Below are positions 26,255-36,025 of a stretch of 64,000 nt of DNA, piece by piece (the stretch's first letter is position 1; every line of letters starts with the position of its first letter). The DNA comes from Streptomyces sp. NBC_01476 (lineage in GTDB: Bacteria; Actinomycetota; Actinomycetes; Streptomycetales; Streptomycetaceae). The notes under the pieces were generated by a model, which saw only the letters and a program-made list of their open reading frames with translations, ran no database searches and had not been told where the DNA came from. Position numbers and translations under genes: made by a program. The stretch lies in the NCBI RefSeq assembly GCF_036227265.1, contig NZ_CP109446.1:6713001-6777000 (forward strand). Direction: 5' to 3'.

Positions 26255-26295
26255 CGAGCCACCGGCGCGGTGTCCGCGCCGCCGCCGGTGGCTCG
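26255..26295. promoter_or_regulatory. 13-bp perfect hairpin between hpnH and dxs
   Basis: Arms CGAGCCACCGGCG (26255-26267) and its exact complement (26283-26295) enclose 15 nt. No T-run follows. It could attenuate or terminate transcription, or protect the upstream mRNA, so that dxs and the aminotransferase are made at a different level from hpnC-hpnH. Confidence 0.65.
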
Positions 26296-26371
26296 TCGGC
26301 GTACCGTCACCGGCCGGGGACAGGCGGCCGGCGACACGAAGCAATCCGCGCATGGGGAACGAGGTCCATAC

Positions 26372-28342
26372 ATGTCGATGCTGGAGAACATCCGAAGCCC
26401 CCACGACCTGAAGGCGCTGCCTGACGGCCGGCTCGACGAACTGGCCGCCGACATCCGGCACTTCCTGGTCCAGGCGGTGGCCAGGACCGGTGGCCACCTG
26501 GGACCGAATCTGGGCGTGGTGGAACTGACCATCGCGCTCCACCGGGTCTTCGACTCACCCGCCGACCGGATCCTGTGGGACACCGGCCACCAGTCCTACG
26601 TCCACAAGCTGCTCACCGGCCGGCAGGACTTCTCCAAGCTCCGCAGCAAGGGCGGCCTGTCCGGCTACCCCTCGCGTACCGAGTCCGAGCACGACGTCAT
26701 CGAGAACAGCCACGCCTCCACCGTGCTGGGCTGGGCCGACGGCCTGGCGAAGGCGAACGAGGTCCGCGGCCGGGACGACCACGTGGTGGCCGTGATCGGC
26801 GACGGCGCGCTCACCGGCGGTATGGCCTGGGAAGCGCTGAACAACATCGCGGCCGCCCGCGACCGGCCGCTGATCATCGTCGTCAACGACAACGAGCGCT
26901 CCTACGCCCCCACCATCGGCGGCCTCGCCAACCACCTCAGCACGCTGCGCACCACCGACGGCTACGAACGCTTCCTGTCCTGGGGCAAGCAGGTCCTCCA
27001 GCAGACCCCCGTCATCGGCCAGCCGCTCTACGAGTCCCTGCACGGTGCCAAGAAGGGCTTCAAGGACGCCTTCGCGCCGCAGGGCATGTTCGAGGACCTG
27101 GGGCTGAAGTACCTCGGACCGATCGACGGCCACGACATCGCCGCGGTGGAGTCCGCACTGCGCCGCGCCCGCCGCTTCAGCGGCCCTGTGCTGGTGCACT
27201 GCCTCACCGAGAAGGGCCGCGGCTATTCCTTCGCCGAGCAGGACGAGGCGGACCGCTTCCACACCGTCGGCGCCATGGACCCGCTGACCTGCCTGCCGCT
27301 GGCGCCCTCCCAGGGCCCCTCCTGGACCTCCGTCTTCGGCGCCGAGATGGTGCGGATCGGTGACGAGCGCCCCGACGTGGTGGCCATCACCGCGGCCATG
27401 CTGCAGCCGGTCGGCCTGGAGGCGTTCGCCAAGGCGTACCCGCACCGGGTCTTCGACGTCGGTATCGCAGAGCAGCACGCGGCCACGTCCGCGGCGGGGC
27501 TGGCCACCGGTGGCCTGCACCCGGTGGTCGCGGTCTACGCGACCTTCCTCAACCGGGCCTTCGACCAGGTGCTGATGGATGTCGCGCTGCACAAGTGCGG
27601 CGTCACCTTCGTGCTGGACCGCGCCGGGGTGACCGGAGTGGACGGCGCCTCGCACAACGGCATGTGGGACATGTCGATCCTGCAGGTGGTGCCCGGCCTG
27701 CGGATCGCCGCCCCGCGCGACGCCGACCAGCTCAGGGCCCAGTTGCGCGAGGCGCTGGACGTCTCCGACGCTCCCACGGTGATCCGCTTCCCGAAGGAGA
27801 CCGCGGGCGAGCCGCTGGCCGCGGTGGACCGGATCGGCGGCATGGACGTCCTGAGCCGGCCCGCCGAGGGCACAGCCGACGACGTACTGCTGGTCTCGGT
27901 CGGCGCTCTTGGTGCCAGCTGCCTGGCGGCCGCCGAACTGCTGGCCGGCCGCGGCATCGGGGTGACCGTGGTCGACCCCCGCTGGGTCAAGCCGGTCGAC
28001 CCCGCGCTGCCGGAACTCGCCGCGCGGCACCGCCTGGTGGCCGTCGTCGAGGACAACGGCCGGGCCGGCGGCGTCGGTTCCGCGGTCGCCCAGGCGATGC
28101 GCGACGCCGGCGTGGACGTGCCGCTGCGCGACTACGGCATCCCGCAGGAGTTCCTGGCCCATGCCAAGCGCGGCGAGATCCTCGCCGACATCGGGCTGAC
28201 CCCGGCCGGGATCGCCGGCGGGATCGGCACGGCCCTGACGCGTATCGCGGGAGGGGCGGCCGGCGAGCCCGCGCAGGTCCCCGCGCATACTTCGGTACGG
28301 ATCCACCCACGCAAGGAGCAGGTGAGCGATGACATCGTCTGA
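26372..28342 (+). CDS. dxs: 1-deoxy-D-xylulose-5-phosphate synthase
   Basis: DXS condenses pyruvate and glyceraldehyde-3-phosphate, the entry to the MEP isoprenoid pathway. It is a 656-residue transketolase-family protein with thiamine-diphosphate motif [16 protein letters not shown], the catalytic His region [14 protein letters not shown] and the conserved Glu in [16 protein letters not shown]. The ATG at 26372 ([13 protein letters not shown]) matches the usual N-terminus; the open frame upstream to 26270 lies in the hairpin region. It is probably a second, hopanoid-dedicated DXS, as in other streptomycetes. It overlaps the aminotransferase gene by 14 bp. Confidence 0.95.
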   Translation: MSMLENIRSPHDLKALPDGRLDELAADIRHFLVQAVARTGGHLGPNLGVVELTIALHRVFDSPADRILWDTGHQSYVHKLLTGRQDFSKLRSKGGLSGYPSRTESEHDVIENSHASTVLGWADGLAKANEVRGRDDHVVAVIGDGALTGGMAWEALNNIAAARDRPLIIVVNDNERSYAPTIGGLANHLSTLRTTDGYERFLSWGKQVLQQTPVIGQPLYESLHGAKKGFKDAFAPQGMFEDLGLKYLGPIDGHDIAAVESALRRARRFSGPVLVHCLTEKGRGYSFAEQDEADRFHTVGAMDPLTCLPLAPSQGPSWTSVFGAEMVRIGDERPDVVAITAAMLQPVGLEAFAKAYPHRVFDVGIAEQHAATSAAGLATGGLHPVVAVYATFLNRAFDQVLMDVALHKCGVTFVLDRAGVTGVDGASHNGMWDMSILQVVPGLRIAAPRDADQLRAQLREALDVSDAPTVIRFPKETAGEPLAAVDRIGGMDVLSRPAEGTADDVLLVSVGALGASCLAAAELLAGRGIGVTVVDPRWVKPVDPALPELAARHRLVAVVEDNGRAGGVGSAVAQAMRDAGVDVPLRDYGIPQEFLAHAKRGEILADIGLTPAGIAGGIGTALTRIAGGAAGEPAQVPAHTSVRIHPRKEQVSDDIV

Positions 28343-29774
28343 GGCGACGCCCGAGGCAGGCGGCGCACCCGGAGCCGGAGCGACTCCGCCGTCGAAGGGG
28401 TTCGACCTGGCGAAGCTGCTCGCCGAACGCGGCGGTGAGCGCTACGACCTGCACACGGCGTACCTGAACCACCAGTTGCCCCGGATGCTGCACACCATCG
28501 GCTTCGACAAGGTCTACGAGCGCGCCGAGGGCGCCCACTTCTGGGACGCCGAGGGCAACGACTACCTCGACATGCTGGCCGGCTTCGGGGTGATGGGCGT
28601 GGGCCGGCACCATCCGGTGGTCCGCAAGGCGCTGCACGACGTGCTCGACGCGGGGCTGCCCGACCTGACCCGTTTCGACTGCCAGCCGCTGCCCGGACTG
28701 CTCGCCGAGAAGCTGCTCACGCACACCCCGCACCTGGACCGGGTCTTCTTCGGCAACAGCGGTACCGAAGCCGTCGAGACCGCGCTGAAGTTCGCCCGCT
28801 ACGCCACCGGCAAGCCCCGGGTGCTGTACTGCAAGCACTCCTTCCACGGCCTGACCACCGGCTCGCTCTCCGTCAACGGCGAGGAGGGCTTCCAGGACGG
28901 CTTCGCGCCCCTGCTGCCCGACACCGCGGTGGAGGTGGGCGACCTCGACGGGCTGGCGAAGGAGCTCAAGCGGGGCGATGTGGCGGCCCTGATCGTCGAG
29001 CCGGTCCAGGGCCACGGTGTGTTCCTTCCGCCGCCCGGCTATCTGCGCGCCGCCCAGGAGCTGCTGCGCAAGCACAAGGCGCTGCTCATCTGCGACGAGG
29101 TGCAGACCGGCATCGGCCGCACCGGGACCTTCTACGCCTACCAGCAGGAGGAGGGCGTGGAACCCGACCTGGTCACCGTCGCCAAGACCCTCTCCGGCGG
29201 CTATGTGCCGGTGGGCGCCACGCTCGGCAAGGACTGGATCTTCAAGAAGGTCTACTCCTCCATGGACCGGGTGCTGGTCCACTCGGCCAGCTTCGGCTCC
29301 AACGCCCAGGCCATGGCGGCGGGTCTGGCCACCTTGTCGGTGGTGGAGGACGAGCAGCTGGTGGAGAACTCCCGCCGCATGGGCGACCTGCTGCGCACCC
29401 GGCTCGCGGCGCTCACCGACAGGTACGAGATGCTCAAGGACGTACGCGGGCGCGGCCTCATGGTCGGCATCGAGTTCGGCCGCCCCAAGTCCCTTGGCCT
29501 GCGCAGCCGCTGGACGATGCTGCAGACCGCCCGCAAGGGCCTGTTCGCACAGATGGTGGTGGTGCCGCTGCTGCAGCGGCACCGTATCCTCACCCAGGTC
29601 TCCGGTGACCACATCGAGGTCATCAAACTGATCCCGCCGCTGGTCGTCGACGAGGCGGACGTCGACCGCTTCGTCACCGCGTTCACCGAGGTGATGGACG
29701 ACGCCCACAGCGGCGGCAGCCTGATGTGGGACTTCGGCCGCACCCTGATCAAGCAGGCGGTCGCCAACAGGTAG
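28329..29774 (+). CDS. class III PLP aminotransferase, HpnO-like
   Basis: This 481-residue ornithine/acetylornithine-type aminotransferase has the PLP-phosphate-binding [15 protein letters not shown], the Asp of [12 protein letters not shown] and the Schiff-base Lys in [15 protein letters not shown]. In hopanoid clusters a related enzyme, HpnO, makes aminobacteriohopanetriol, so the same role is likely here. The N-terminus carries a polar extension of about 20 residues ([15 protein letters not shown]). Its ATG lies inside the dxs 3' end, giving tight coupling. It ends the operon. Confidence 0.88.
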   Translation: MTSSEATPEAGGAPGAGATPPSKGFDLAKLLAERGGERYDLHTAYLNHQLPRMLHTIGFDKVYERAEGAHFWDAEGNDYLDMLAGFGVMGVGRHHPVVRKALHDVLDAGLPDLTRFDCQPLPGLLAEKLLTHTPHLDRVFFGNSGTEAVETALKFARYATGKPRVLYCKHSFHGLTTGSLSVNGEEGFQDGFAPLLPDTAVEVGDLDGLAKELKRGDVAALIVEPVQGHGVFLPPPGYLRAAQELLRKHKALLICDEVQTGIGRTGTFYAYQQEEGVEPDLVTVAKTLSGGYVPVGATLGKDWIFKKVYSSMDRVLVHSASFGSNAQAMAAGLATLSVVEDEQLVENSRRMGDLLRTRLAALTDRYEMLKDVRGRGLMVGIEFGRPKSLGLRSRWTMLQTARKGLFAQMVVVPLLQRHRILTQVSGDHIEVIKLIPPLVVDEADVDRFVTAFTEVMDDAHSGGSLMWDFGRTLIKQAVANR

Positions 29775-29794
29775 CGATACGCAGGGCCTTGTGA

Positions 29795-29833
29795 CCGCGA
29801 GCGCGGACAGTACGACGGAAACAGCGCTCGCGG
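29795..29833. terminator. inverted repeat CCGCGAGCGC / GCGCTCGCGG
   Basis: Perfect 10-bp arms (29795-29804, 29824-29833) with a 19-nt loop lie between the convergent aminotransferase and tyrosine phosphatase genes, at the expected place for a shared terminator. Confidence 0.6.
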
Positions 29834-29870
29834 CCAACACCCTCACCACCCGCGGGCGGCGGCCGGTGGG

Positions 29871-30716
29871 TCAGGTCGCGGGGGCGGTGAGGAAGCGGGA
29901 CTTGAGGCGCTCGCGGCGCTCCGGGGTGAGACCGAGGCCCTCTTCCAGGTAGCGGTCCACCGTGCCCCAGTGCTCCTCGATGGTGGCGAAGGCGGTGCGC
30001 AGGTACTCCACATGGGCCTGGAAGAGCGTGCTGAGCAGTTCGCGGATCTCCGGGTCGATCGCGGTGCCGGTGGCGCCGTCGCCCCGGACCACCTTGTAGC
30101 GGCGGCCCAGGGCGTTGCTCTTGAGGTAGTCCTCCTCGATCGCGGACCGCTCCACCCCCAGCGCCAGCAGGATGATCGCGACCGAGGTGCCCGCCCGGTC
30201 CTTGCCGGCCGCGCAGTGCAGCAGCGCCGGCACCGCCGGGTCCGCCGGCTCGGTGAGCAGCGCCAGCATCTTGGCGTGCTCCGCGGTGCGCTCCAGGATC
30301 AGCGTGCGGTACGCCTCGGCCATCCGGGCCTCGCCCCTGCCCCCGCCGAGCAGCTCGCGCAGCGCCACCACGTCGCCGTCGCGGACGGTCCGCCAGAAGC
30401 CCTCGCCGCCGGCGGCCGGATCGCTCAGCGGCATGTTGAGGTTGCGGGCGCCGGCGATGGCCACGTCAGGGCCCTCCAGCGCGATGTCGTCGCCGTTGCG
30501 GAAGTCGAAGACCGTATGCAGGCCGAGACCGCTGAGGAAGGCGGTGTCGTCGGCGGTGGCGTGCGCGAGGTGACCGCTGCGGAAGAGCACGCCGTGCCGC
30601 ACCCGGCGGCCGTCCGTGGTGGGCAGCCCTCCGACGTCGCGGAAGTTGCGTACACCCGTCAGCTCGGGCTCGGGCTCGGATCCGGTCGGGGCGGACTCCC
30701 GCACGTCCTGCGTCAC
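29871..30716 (-). CDS. tyrosine/serine protein phosphatase family (Y_phosphatase3-like)
   Basis: From the GTG at 30716, with GAGGAG upstream, the protein has 281 residues. The active-site loop HCAAGKDRAGTS matches the HCxxGKDR(T/A)G signature of bacterial tyrosine/lipid phosphatases, with Cys as nucleophile and Lys-Asp near it. The N-terminal GVRNFRDVGGLPTTDGRRV is typical of the family. It could act on phosphoproteins or phosphoinositides; neither the substrate nor a link to the hopanoid operon is evident. The frame is open far upstream without homology, so longer starts are unlikely. Confidence 0.9.
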   Translation of the reverse strand: MTQDVRESAPTGSEPEPELTGVRNFRDVGGLPTTDGRRVRHGVLFRSGHLAHATADDTAFLSGLGLHTVFDFRNGDDIALEGPDVAIAGARNLNMPLSDPAAGGEGFWRTVRDGDVVALRELLGGGRGEARMAEAYRTLILERTAEHAKMLALLTEPADPAVPALLHCAAGKDRAGTSVAIILLALGVERSAIEEDYLKSNALGRRYKVVRGDGATGTAIDPEIRELLSTLFQAHVEYLRTAFATIEEHWGTVDRYLEEGLGLTPERRERLKSRFLTAPAT

Positions 30717-30923
30717 CTGCGCTCCTCGGTCGTTGTTCGGCACGCAGCGGCATTGCCGGCGTAATGGTGACGATACGGTAGCCCGGTAACCACGTACCGA
30801 CGGGTATGTGGCCGATGGAACTATTCTTTTCGGCGCCGTTTTGGCCTGGTGGGATGAATCACTGCGGACGGCTCGCTCCCTACGGTCGCGTAAGTCGCGG
30901 CCGGAGGAGCAAAATGGCCCGAC

Positions 30924-31736
30924 GTGGCTGACGATTCGCAGACCGACCGTACTGACAGTAAAGGCGCGATCGGGTCGTACACGGCGGTGGGGGACAGCTT
31001 CACCGAAGGTGTGGGCGACCCCGGGCCCGATGGCACCTACGTCGGCTGGGCCGACCGGCTCGCCGTCCTTCTCGCCGACCGGCGGGCGCGGTCCGCGCCG
31101 CCCGGCGACTTCCGCTACGCCAACCTCGCGGTGCGCGGCCGGCTGCTCGACCAGATCGTGGCCGAACAGGTGCCCCGGGCCCGGGAACTCGCCCCCGACC
31201 TGGTGACCTTCTGCGCCGGCGGCAACGACATCCTGCGGCCCGGCACCGACCCCGACGCCATCGCGGAGCGCTTCGAGGCCGCCGTCGCCGACCTCACCTC
31301 GGCGGTCGGCACCGTGCTGGTCTGCACCGGCTTCGACACCCGCGGAGTGCCGGTGCTGCGCCATCTGCGCGGCAAGATCGCCACGTACACCGCCCATGTC
31401 CGGGCCATCGCGGACCGCTACGACTGCCCGGTGCTCGATCTGTGGTCGCTGCGCTCGGTGCAGGACCGGCGGGCGTGGAGCCAGGACCGGCTCCACTTGT
31501 CGCCCGAGGGGCACACCCGGGTCGCACAGCGGGCCGCGCAGGTGCTGGGCCTGGAGGTGGCGGCCGACCCGGACCGGCCGTGGCCGGTGGAGCAGTGGCG
31601 TCCGCCGTCCGCGGTGCGCCGGGACAACATCCAGTGGGCCCGGGAGTATCTGGTCCCGTGGATCGGCCGCAGGCTGCGCGGGGAGTCCTCGGGGGACGAG
31701 GTGGCGCCCAAGCGGCCGGACCTGCTGCCGCTCTAG
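30924..31736 (+). CDS. SGNH/GDSL family hydrolase
   Basis: This 270-residue esterase-like hydrolase has block I VGDSFTEGVGD with nucleophile Ser25, block III AGGNDIL and block V DRLHLSPEGH with the catalytic Asp/His. No signal peptide is present, so it probably works in the cytoplasm. The GTG start is preceded by GGAGGAG at a good distance. It is divergent from the phosphatase gene. The C-terminal 40 residues are rich in Arg/Pro and lie outside the domain. Confidence 0.9.
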   Translation: MADDSQTDRTDSKGAIGSYTAVGDSFTEGVGDPGPDGTYVGWADRLAVLLADRRARSAPPGDFRYANLAVRGRLLDQIVAEQVPRARELAPDLVTFCAGGNDILRPGTDPDAIAERFEAAVADLTSAVGTVLVCTGFDTRGVPVLRHLRGKIATYTAHVRAIADRYDCPVLDLWSLRSVQDRRAWSQDRLHLSPEGHTRVAQRAAQVLGLEVAADPDRPWPVEQWRPPSAVRRDNIQWAREYLVPWIGRRLRGESSGDEVAPKRPDLLPL

Positions 31737-31807
31737 GCCGGCCCGGCGGCTAGACCGGCCCGGCGGCGGGCCCGCGGGGGCGGGCCGACCGGAAACCCCG
31801 CCGGAAA

Positions 31808-32266
31808 TCAGTAGGGCGCGTGGTGGGCGGCGATCTCCGCCCACACCACGCGCCCGGTACCGCTGTCTGCCGGGTCCGATCCCCAGGCCAGCGAGAGGAC
31901 GCTGACCAGCAGCAGCCCCCGCCCGCCTTCCTCGTCGGCTTCGGCGGCACAAGGCTCGGGGACCCCGGTTCCCCTGCCCTGGTCGGTGACCTCCAGCCGG
32001 ATGACCCCGCCGGCCTCCTGGAGGACGCAGCTGATCTTCTCGCTGTCGGTGTGCCGGACGGCGTTGGTGAACAGTTCCGTCACGATCAGACTCGCGTCGT
32101 CGCAGGCTTCCGGATCCGTACCCCACTCGCCCAGGCGCGCTCTGACCCGCCCGCGGGCGTCCGCGACGGACGCGCTCAGCGCAGGCAGCCGGAACACGTC
32201 ACGGCGGACCGGATCGCCGACCCCGGCACGGCTCTGGGGCCGTACGGCGTCAGGTGAATGAACCAC
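31808..32266 (-). CDS. stand-alone GHKL ATPase of the XRE/DUF397 module (AbaA-like)
   Basis: The GTG at 32266 gives 152 residues; the frame is open to 32368, where the extra N-terminal residues overlap the promoter area. An N-box ELFTNAVRHT, G1 VTDQGRG and G2 EGGRGLLLVSVL define the ATPase fold. It is divergent from the XRE regulator and DUF397 genes, the usual three-gene arrangement of WhiJ/AbaA-type developmental switches in Streptomyces. It probably modulates a sigma factor or the neighbouring regulator; the target is not known. Confidence 0.8.
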   Translation of the reverse strand: MVHSPDAVRPQSRAGVGDPVRRDVFRLPALSASVADARGRVRARLGEWGTDPEACDDASLIVTELFTNAVRHTDSEKISCVLQEAGGVIRLEVTDQGRGTGVPEPCAAEADEEGGRGLLLVSVLSLAWGSDPADSGTGRVVWAEIAAHHAPY

Positions 32267-32394
32267 TCCGCAACTATGAGGCCCGTGACGGACACATGGC
32301 AAGGTCCGATCTGTAATTTGCAGAATCGGCCGAACATGCTGTCGCCCGACGCTGACGTCATGACACACTGCTTGTCAGTCAAGGGAGTTGGAGG

Positions 32395-33273
32395 ATGAGA
32401 CTCGTGATGGACCCGCGGCCGGGTGGTGCTCCGACCGTCCTGCGCATGGTGCTCGGGAAACGCCTCCAGGATCTCCGGGAGCAGGCGGGGCTCAGCTATG
32501 AGGAAGCCGGACGTGCGCTCGATGTGACCCACGCCACGATCCGCCGGATGGAAAAGGCGGAAGTGGGGCTGAAACTCCCTTATGTCGAGAAGCTCCTGTC
32601 CACCTACGGCGTCACCTCCGCCGAGGAGATCGGCGGCTTCCTCGCCCTGGCCCGCGAGGCCAACCGCCCCGGCTGGTGGCACAGCTTCCGGGACGTCCTG
32701 CCCGACTGGTTCAGCGCCTTCGTCAGCCTCGAAGGCGAAGCCGCCGTGATCCGCGCCTACGAGCCGCACTACGTCCCCGGCCTGCTGCAGACCCCCGACT
32801 ATGCCCGCGCGGTCCTGCGGGCCGGACTGCCGCACGCCGCCGCGGAGGAGATCGAGCGGCTGGTCACCCTGCGCATCGAGCGCCAGGCGCTGCTGGCCCG
32901 CAGTGACGCGCCGCCGCTGCTGTGGGTCGTGATGGACGAGACCGTGCTGCGCCGCCCGATCGGCGGCCGCACGGTGATGCGCGACCAGATCGGCGCCCTG
33001 ATGGACGCCACCGAACTGCCCAACGTACGGCTGCAGGTGATCCCGTACGCCGCGGGACCGCACCCGGCCATGTACGGGCCGTTCCACATCTTCCGGTTCC
33101 AGCTGCAGGAGATCCCCGACATCGCGTACGCCGAGAGCCTGGTCGGCGGCGTCTACTTCGATGAGCGGGACGACGTCTCGACGTTCCTGGAAGCGCTGGA
33201 CCGGATGTGCGCGCAGGCAGCGCCGGCACAGAGTACCAAGGCCATCCTCGATGGCATGCGCAAGGAGATCTGA
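32395..33273 (+). CDS. XRE helix-turn-helix regulator with DUF5753
   Basis: This 292-residue regulator has an N-terminal XRE domain (about 15-75: LGKRLQDLREQAGLSYEEAG, then THATIRRMEKAEVGL as recognition helix) and a C-terminal DUF5753 domain (about 100-280) that starts at YEPHYVPGLLQTPDYARAVL. Members such as WhiJ act as repressors whose partner is the small DUF397 protein. The start at 32395 has GGAGG before it. DUF397 follows 3 bp downstream. The ligand is unknown. Confidence 0.93.
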   Translation: MRLVMDPRPGGAPTVLRMVLGKRLQDLREQAGLSYEEAGRALDVTHATIRRMEKAEVGLKLPYVEKLLSTYGVTSAEEIGGFLALAREANRPGWWHSFRDVLPDWFSAFVSLEGEAAVIRAYEPHYVPGLLQTPDYARAVLRAGLPHAAAEEIERLVTLRIERQALLARSDAPPLLWVVMDETVLRRPIGGRTVMRDQIGALMDATELPNVRLQVIPYAAGPHPAMYGPFHIFRFQLQEIPDIAYAESLVGGVYFDERDDVSTFLEALDRMCAQAAPAQSTKAILDGMRKEI

Positions 33274-33276
33274 ACC

Positions 33277-33591
33277 ATGGATCGCGGCACCAACGACCGC
33301 GTGGAAGCCATGTACGACGGCGCCCACGGGTACGAAGACCTGTACGAAGCTGTTTACGACGGGGTGTACAACGGGATGCCCGCCGCCGCGCTCGGCGCGG
33401 ACGGCTGGCGCAAGCCCTGGAGCGGCGGGAACGGCGGTTCCTGCGTCGAGGCGAAGAAGCTCAACGACGGCCGGGTGGCGCTGCGGCAGTCCACCGACCC
33501 GCAGGGACCGGCGCTGATCTACACCAATCACGAGATCACCACCTTCATCCTCGGCGCCAAGGCCGGCGAGGCGGACTTCCTCCTCTCATGA
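33277..33591 (+). CDS. DUF397 domain small protein
   Basis: The 104-residue protein has a C-terminal DUF397 domain (about 43-104; WRKPWSGGNGGSCVEAKKL, VALRQSTDPQGPALIYTNHE). The N-terminal 40 residues, rich in Asp/Tyr, are longer than in most DUF397 proteins (usually 60-80 residues). It is coupled to the XRE gene and probably binds it to relieve or alter DNA binding, as proposed for WhiJ/BldB-type systems. Confidence 0.9.
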   Translation: MDRGTNDRVEAMYDGAHGYEDLYEAVYDGVYNGMPAAALGADGWRKPWSGGNGGSCVEAKKLNDGRVALRQSTDPQGPALIYTNHEITTFILGAKAGEADFLLS

Positions 33592-33688
33592 CCTTCACCC
33601 CCGTGCCGAACGGGCACGACACGCACCACGGGCACGCCCGGCGCCGGGCGCAGGACCAGCACCACCTATCGATGAAGCGGAGGACGGC

Positions 33689-34495
33689 GTGACCGACCAG
33701 GGATTCCCCGTCGAGGAGATCGACACCAGCAGGCCCCACCCGGCCCGCATGTACGACTACTTCCTCGGCGGCCGGGACAACTACGAGGTCGACCGCGAGG
33801 CCGCCGACCGCGTACTGGACATCGCCCCCGAGGTCCCCGCCAGCGCCCGCGCCAACCGCGACTTCCTCACCCGCGCGGTCCGCTACCTCACCGAGAGCGG
33901 CATCCGGCAGTTCATCGACATCGGCACCGGCATCCCCACCTCGCCCAACACCCACGAGATCGCGCAGTCGGTGGCGCCGGACGCCCGGGTCGCCTACATC
34001 GACAACGACCCGATCGTGGCCACCCACGCCGGCGCCCGCCTGCTCGGCGCCGGCAACACCGGCTTCTTCCTCGGTGACATGCGCGACCCGCAGAGCATCA
34101 TGGAGCACCCCACCATCGGCGAGCTGATCGACTTCGAGCAGCCGATCGCCCTGATGACCGTCTCGGTGATGCACTTCGTCACCGACGCCGAGGACCCGGC
34201 CGGCATGATCGGGGCCTACCGCGACATGCTGCCGGCCGGCAGCCACCTGGTCCTGTCGCACGCCACCGGCGACTTCCACCAGGACCACGTGGACGAGGTC
34301 CTGGAGATCTACAAGAAGGCCACCGCGTCGCTCACCGCCCGCACCCACGCCGAGGTGCTGGCCCTCTTCGCCGGCTTCGAACTCGTCGAGCCCGGCCTGG
34401 TCCAGGTGCCGCTGTGGCGCCCGGACGGACCGGAGCCGGAACCCGAGGACCTGCGCGGGATCTCGGTCTACGGCGGCCTGGGCCGCAAGGCCTGA
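33689..34495 (+). CDS. SAM-dependent methyltransferase, DUF574 type
   Basis: This 268-residue protein belongs to the actinobacterial S-adenosyl methyltransferase family once called DUF574. Family hallmarks are SRPHPARMYDYFLGGRDNYEVDREAA at the start, FIDIGTGIPTSPNTHEIAQ as SAM-binding glycine motif and YIDNDPIVATHAGARLL. It often lies beside XRE/DUF397 modules, as here. The methyl acceptor is not known. The GTG start is preceded by GGAGGAC. Confidence 0.9.
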   Translation: MTDQGFPVEEIDTSRPHPARMYDYFLGGRDNYEVDREAADRVLDIAPEVPASARANRDFLTRAVRYLTESGIRQFIDIGTGIPTSPNTHEIAQSVAPDARVAYIDNDPIVATHAGARLLGAGNTGFFLGDMRDPQSIMEHPTIGELIDFEQPIALMTVSVMHFVTDAEDPAGMIGAYRDMLPAGSHLVLSHATGDFHQDHVDEVLEIYKKATASLTARTHAEVLALFAGFELVEPGLVQVPLWRPDGPEPEPEDLRGISVYGGLGRKA

Positions 34496-34544
34496 CCCGC
34501 AGGCCGGCTTCCCCCCTCATCCCCCCGGGGAGGCCGGCCCGCCG

Positions 34545-34625
34545 GACCGGAAGGTCCCAGCGGCCCCGGCGCCGGCGGGTGCAATCACGGGACCGGAAGG
34601 CCGCAGCGGCTCCGGCGCCGGCGGG
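34545..34625. repeat. two imperfect 35-bp direct repeats
   Basis: Copies 34545-34579 and 34591-34625 share 32 of 35 bases (both begin GACCGGAAGG and end CGGCGCCGGCGGG). They fill much of the 168-bp gap between convergent genes. Function is unknown; a role in termination is possible because each contains GGCGCC. Confidence 0.75.
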
Positions 34626-34663
34626 CGGAGCGCCGGGTCGCAGCTCCGGAAGGCCACCGGCGG

Positions 34664-36025
34664 TCACCCGGCGCCGGTGAAGGCGGTCACCGCCCGCACA
34701 AAGCCCTCCGGGTCGTCCAGCCACGGGTAATGCCCGCTGCCGGGCAGCACCGCCACCGTCGCGTGCGGGAAGAACGCCGCCGCCTGCGCCGCGGCCTCCG
34801 GGTGCGGGCCGCCGTCGACCTCCCCGGCCAGCAGCAGCACCGGCGCGGCCAGAGCGGCGAGCGCCACCTTCGTCGCGGCCGGGTCGAAGGCCGCCGGATT
34901 CCGGTAACTGCCGCCCGCCGCCGTATTGCGCTGCCGTGCGTCGGCCGCCGAGAGCGCCTGCGCGGCCGCGTCCCACCGGCCGTACGTCAGCGGCTCCAGC
35001 ACATCCCAGTCCGCCCCGGTCTCCCGTCCGGCGAACACCCGGTCCATCGCCGCGGCCGCCTCGGCGTGCCACGGCTCGAAGGGCCGCGCCGCCAGCGCCT
35101 GCTTGCGCTGCGCCGCGGTGAACTCCACACCCAGCGCCACCAGGCCCGGCGCGACCAGCGTCAGCGTACGGACCCGCTCCGGATGCCGGGCCGCGTAGAG
35201 GATCGCCAGATCGGCGCCTGCGGAGTGCGCGAGCAGATCGAGCCGTTCCCGTCCGAGTTCGCCCCGCAGCGCCTCCAGATCGGCCACCTGGCGGTCGCAG
35301 CGGTACGTGGCCGGGTCGGCGGGCACCTGCGAGTCACCGGTGCCGCGCAGATCGAGCAGCACCAGCTGCCGGTGGGCGCTCAGCCCGCCGAGGTCGCCCA
35401 GATACGCCGACGCCCGCATCGGCCCGCCGGGCACCACCACCAGCGGCTCCCCCGTACCGCGCCGGTGACAGGCGAGCAGCGTGCCGTCGAAACCCGCGAA
35501 GGTGGCGCGGCCGGCCGCCGCCGGTTCCTGGCGGCGCTCCGCAGCCGGGGGCTCGGCCGCCATCAGCGGCAGCGTGCGGCCGGGGACAGAACCGGACGGC
35601 ACCCGGCCCACCGTGACCGCGCCCATCGCCCGGTAGAAGGACTCGGCGTTCGGATCCGCGTCGATGGCCAGCCGGGTGAACCCCAGCCGTCCGGCCTCCC
35701 GCAGCGCGTGCTCGTACAGCCGCCGGCCGGCGCCGCGGCCCATCGCGTCCGGGTCGACGAAGAGCATGCCGATCGAGCCCTTCGGCGGCTCGCCCTCCAT
35801 CGTCACGAAGCCGAGCACCGTCCCGGTCCCGTCCTCCTCGGCGACCGTCGTCCGCCGGGCACTGATCTCCCCTGTGCGCAGGGTGAGTTCGTCCCGGCAG
35901 GCGGCCATGAAGGCGTCGTCGTACCCCCAGTGCGCCTTGGACCGCAGGGCGAGCGCGGTCAGCGCCGCGGCCTCCACCGGGTAAGCGGCGCGCAACCGCA
36001 CCGTGCCGCCCACCTGCCCGGTCAA
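34664..36025 (-). CDS. fusion of GNAT acetyltransferase and alpha/beta hydrolase
   Basis: This 453-residue two-domain protein has an N-terminal GNAT domain (about 8-155) with the acetyl-CoA loop DAMGRGAGRRLYEHAL and the DADPNAESFYRAMG strand. After a linker of about 20 residues, an alpha/beta hydrolase follows (about 172-453) with oxyanion region VVVPGGPMRAS, nucleophile AHSAGADLAIL and late His in PGSGHYPWLDDP. The hydrolase resembles proline iminopeptidases, although the usual GHSWGG is AHSAGA. The domains may act on the same amine- or peptide-containing compound, one acylating and the other hydrolysing; this is inference. It overlaps the upstream reductase gene by 4 bp. Confidence 0.88.
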   Translation of the reverse strand: MTGQVGGTVRLRAAYPVEAAALTALALRSKAHWGYDDAFMAACRDELTLRTGEISARRTTVAEEDGTGTVLGFVTMEGEPPKGSIGMLFVDPDAMGRGAGRRLYEHALREAGRLGFTRLAIDADPNAESFYRAMGAVTVGRVPSGSVPGRTLPLMAAEPPAAERRQEPAAAGRATFAGFDGTLLACHRRGTGEPLVVVPGGPMRASAYLGDLGGLSAHRQLVLLDLRGTGDSQVPADPATYRCDRQVADLEALRGELGRERLDLLAHSAGADLAILYAARHPERVRTLTLVAPGLVALGVEFTAAQRKQALAARPFEPWHAEAAAAMDRVFAGRETGADWDVLEPLTYGRWDAAAQALSAADARQRNTAAGGSYRNPAAFDPAATKVALAALAAPVLLLAGEVDGGPHPEAAAQAAAFFPHATVAVLPGSGHYPWLDDPEGFVRAVTAFTGAG

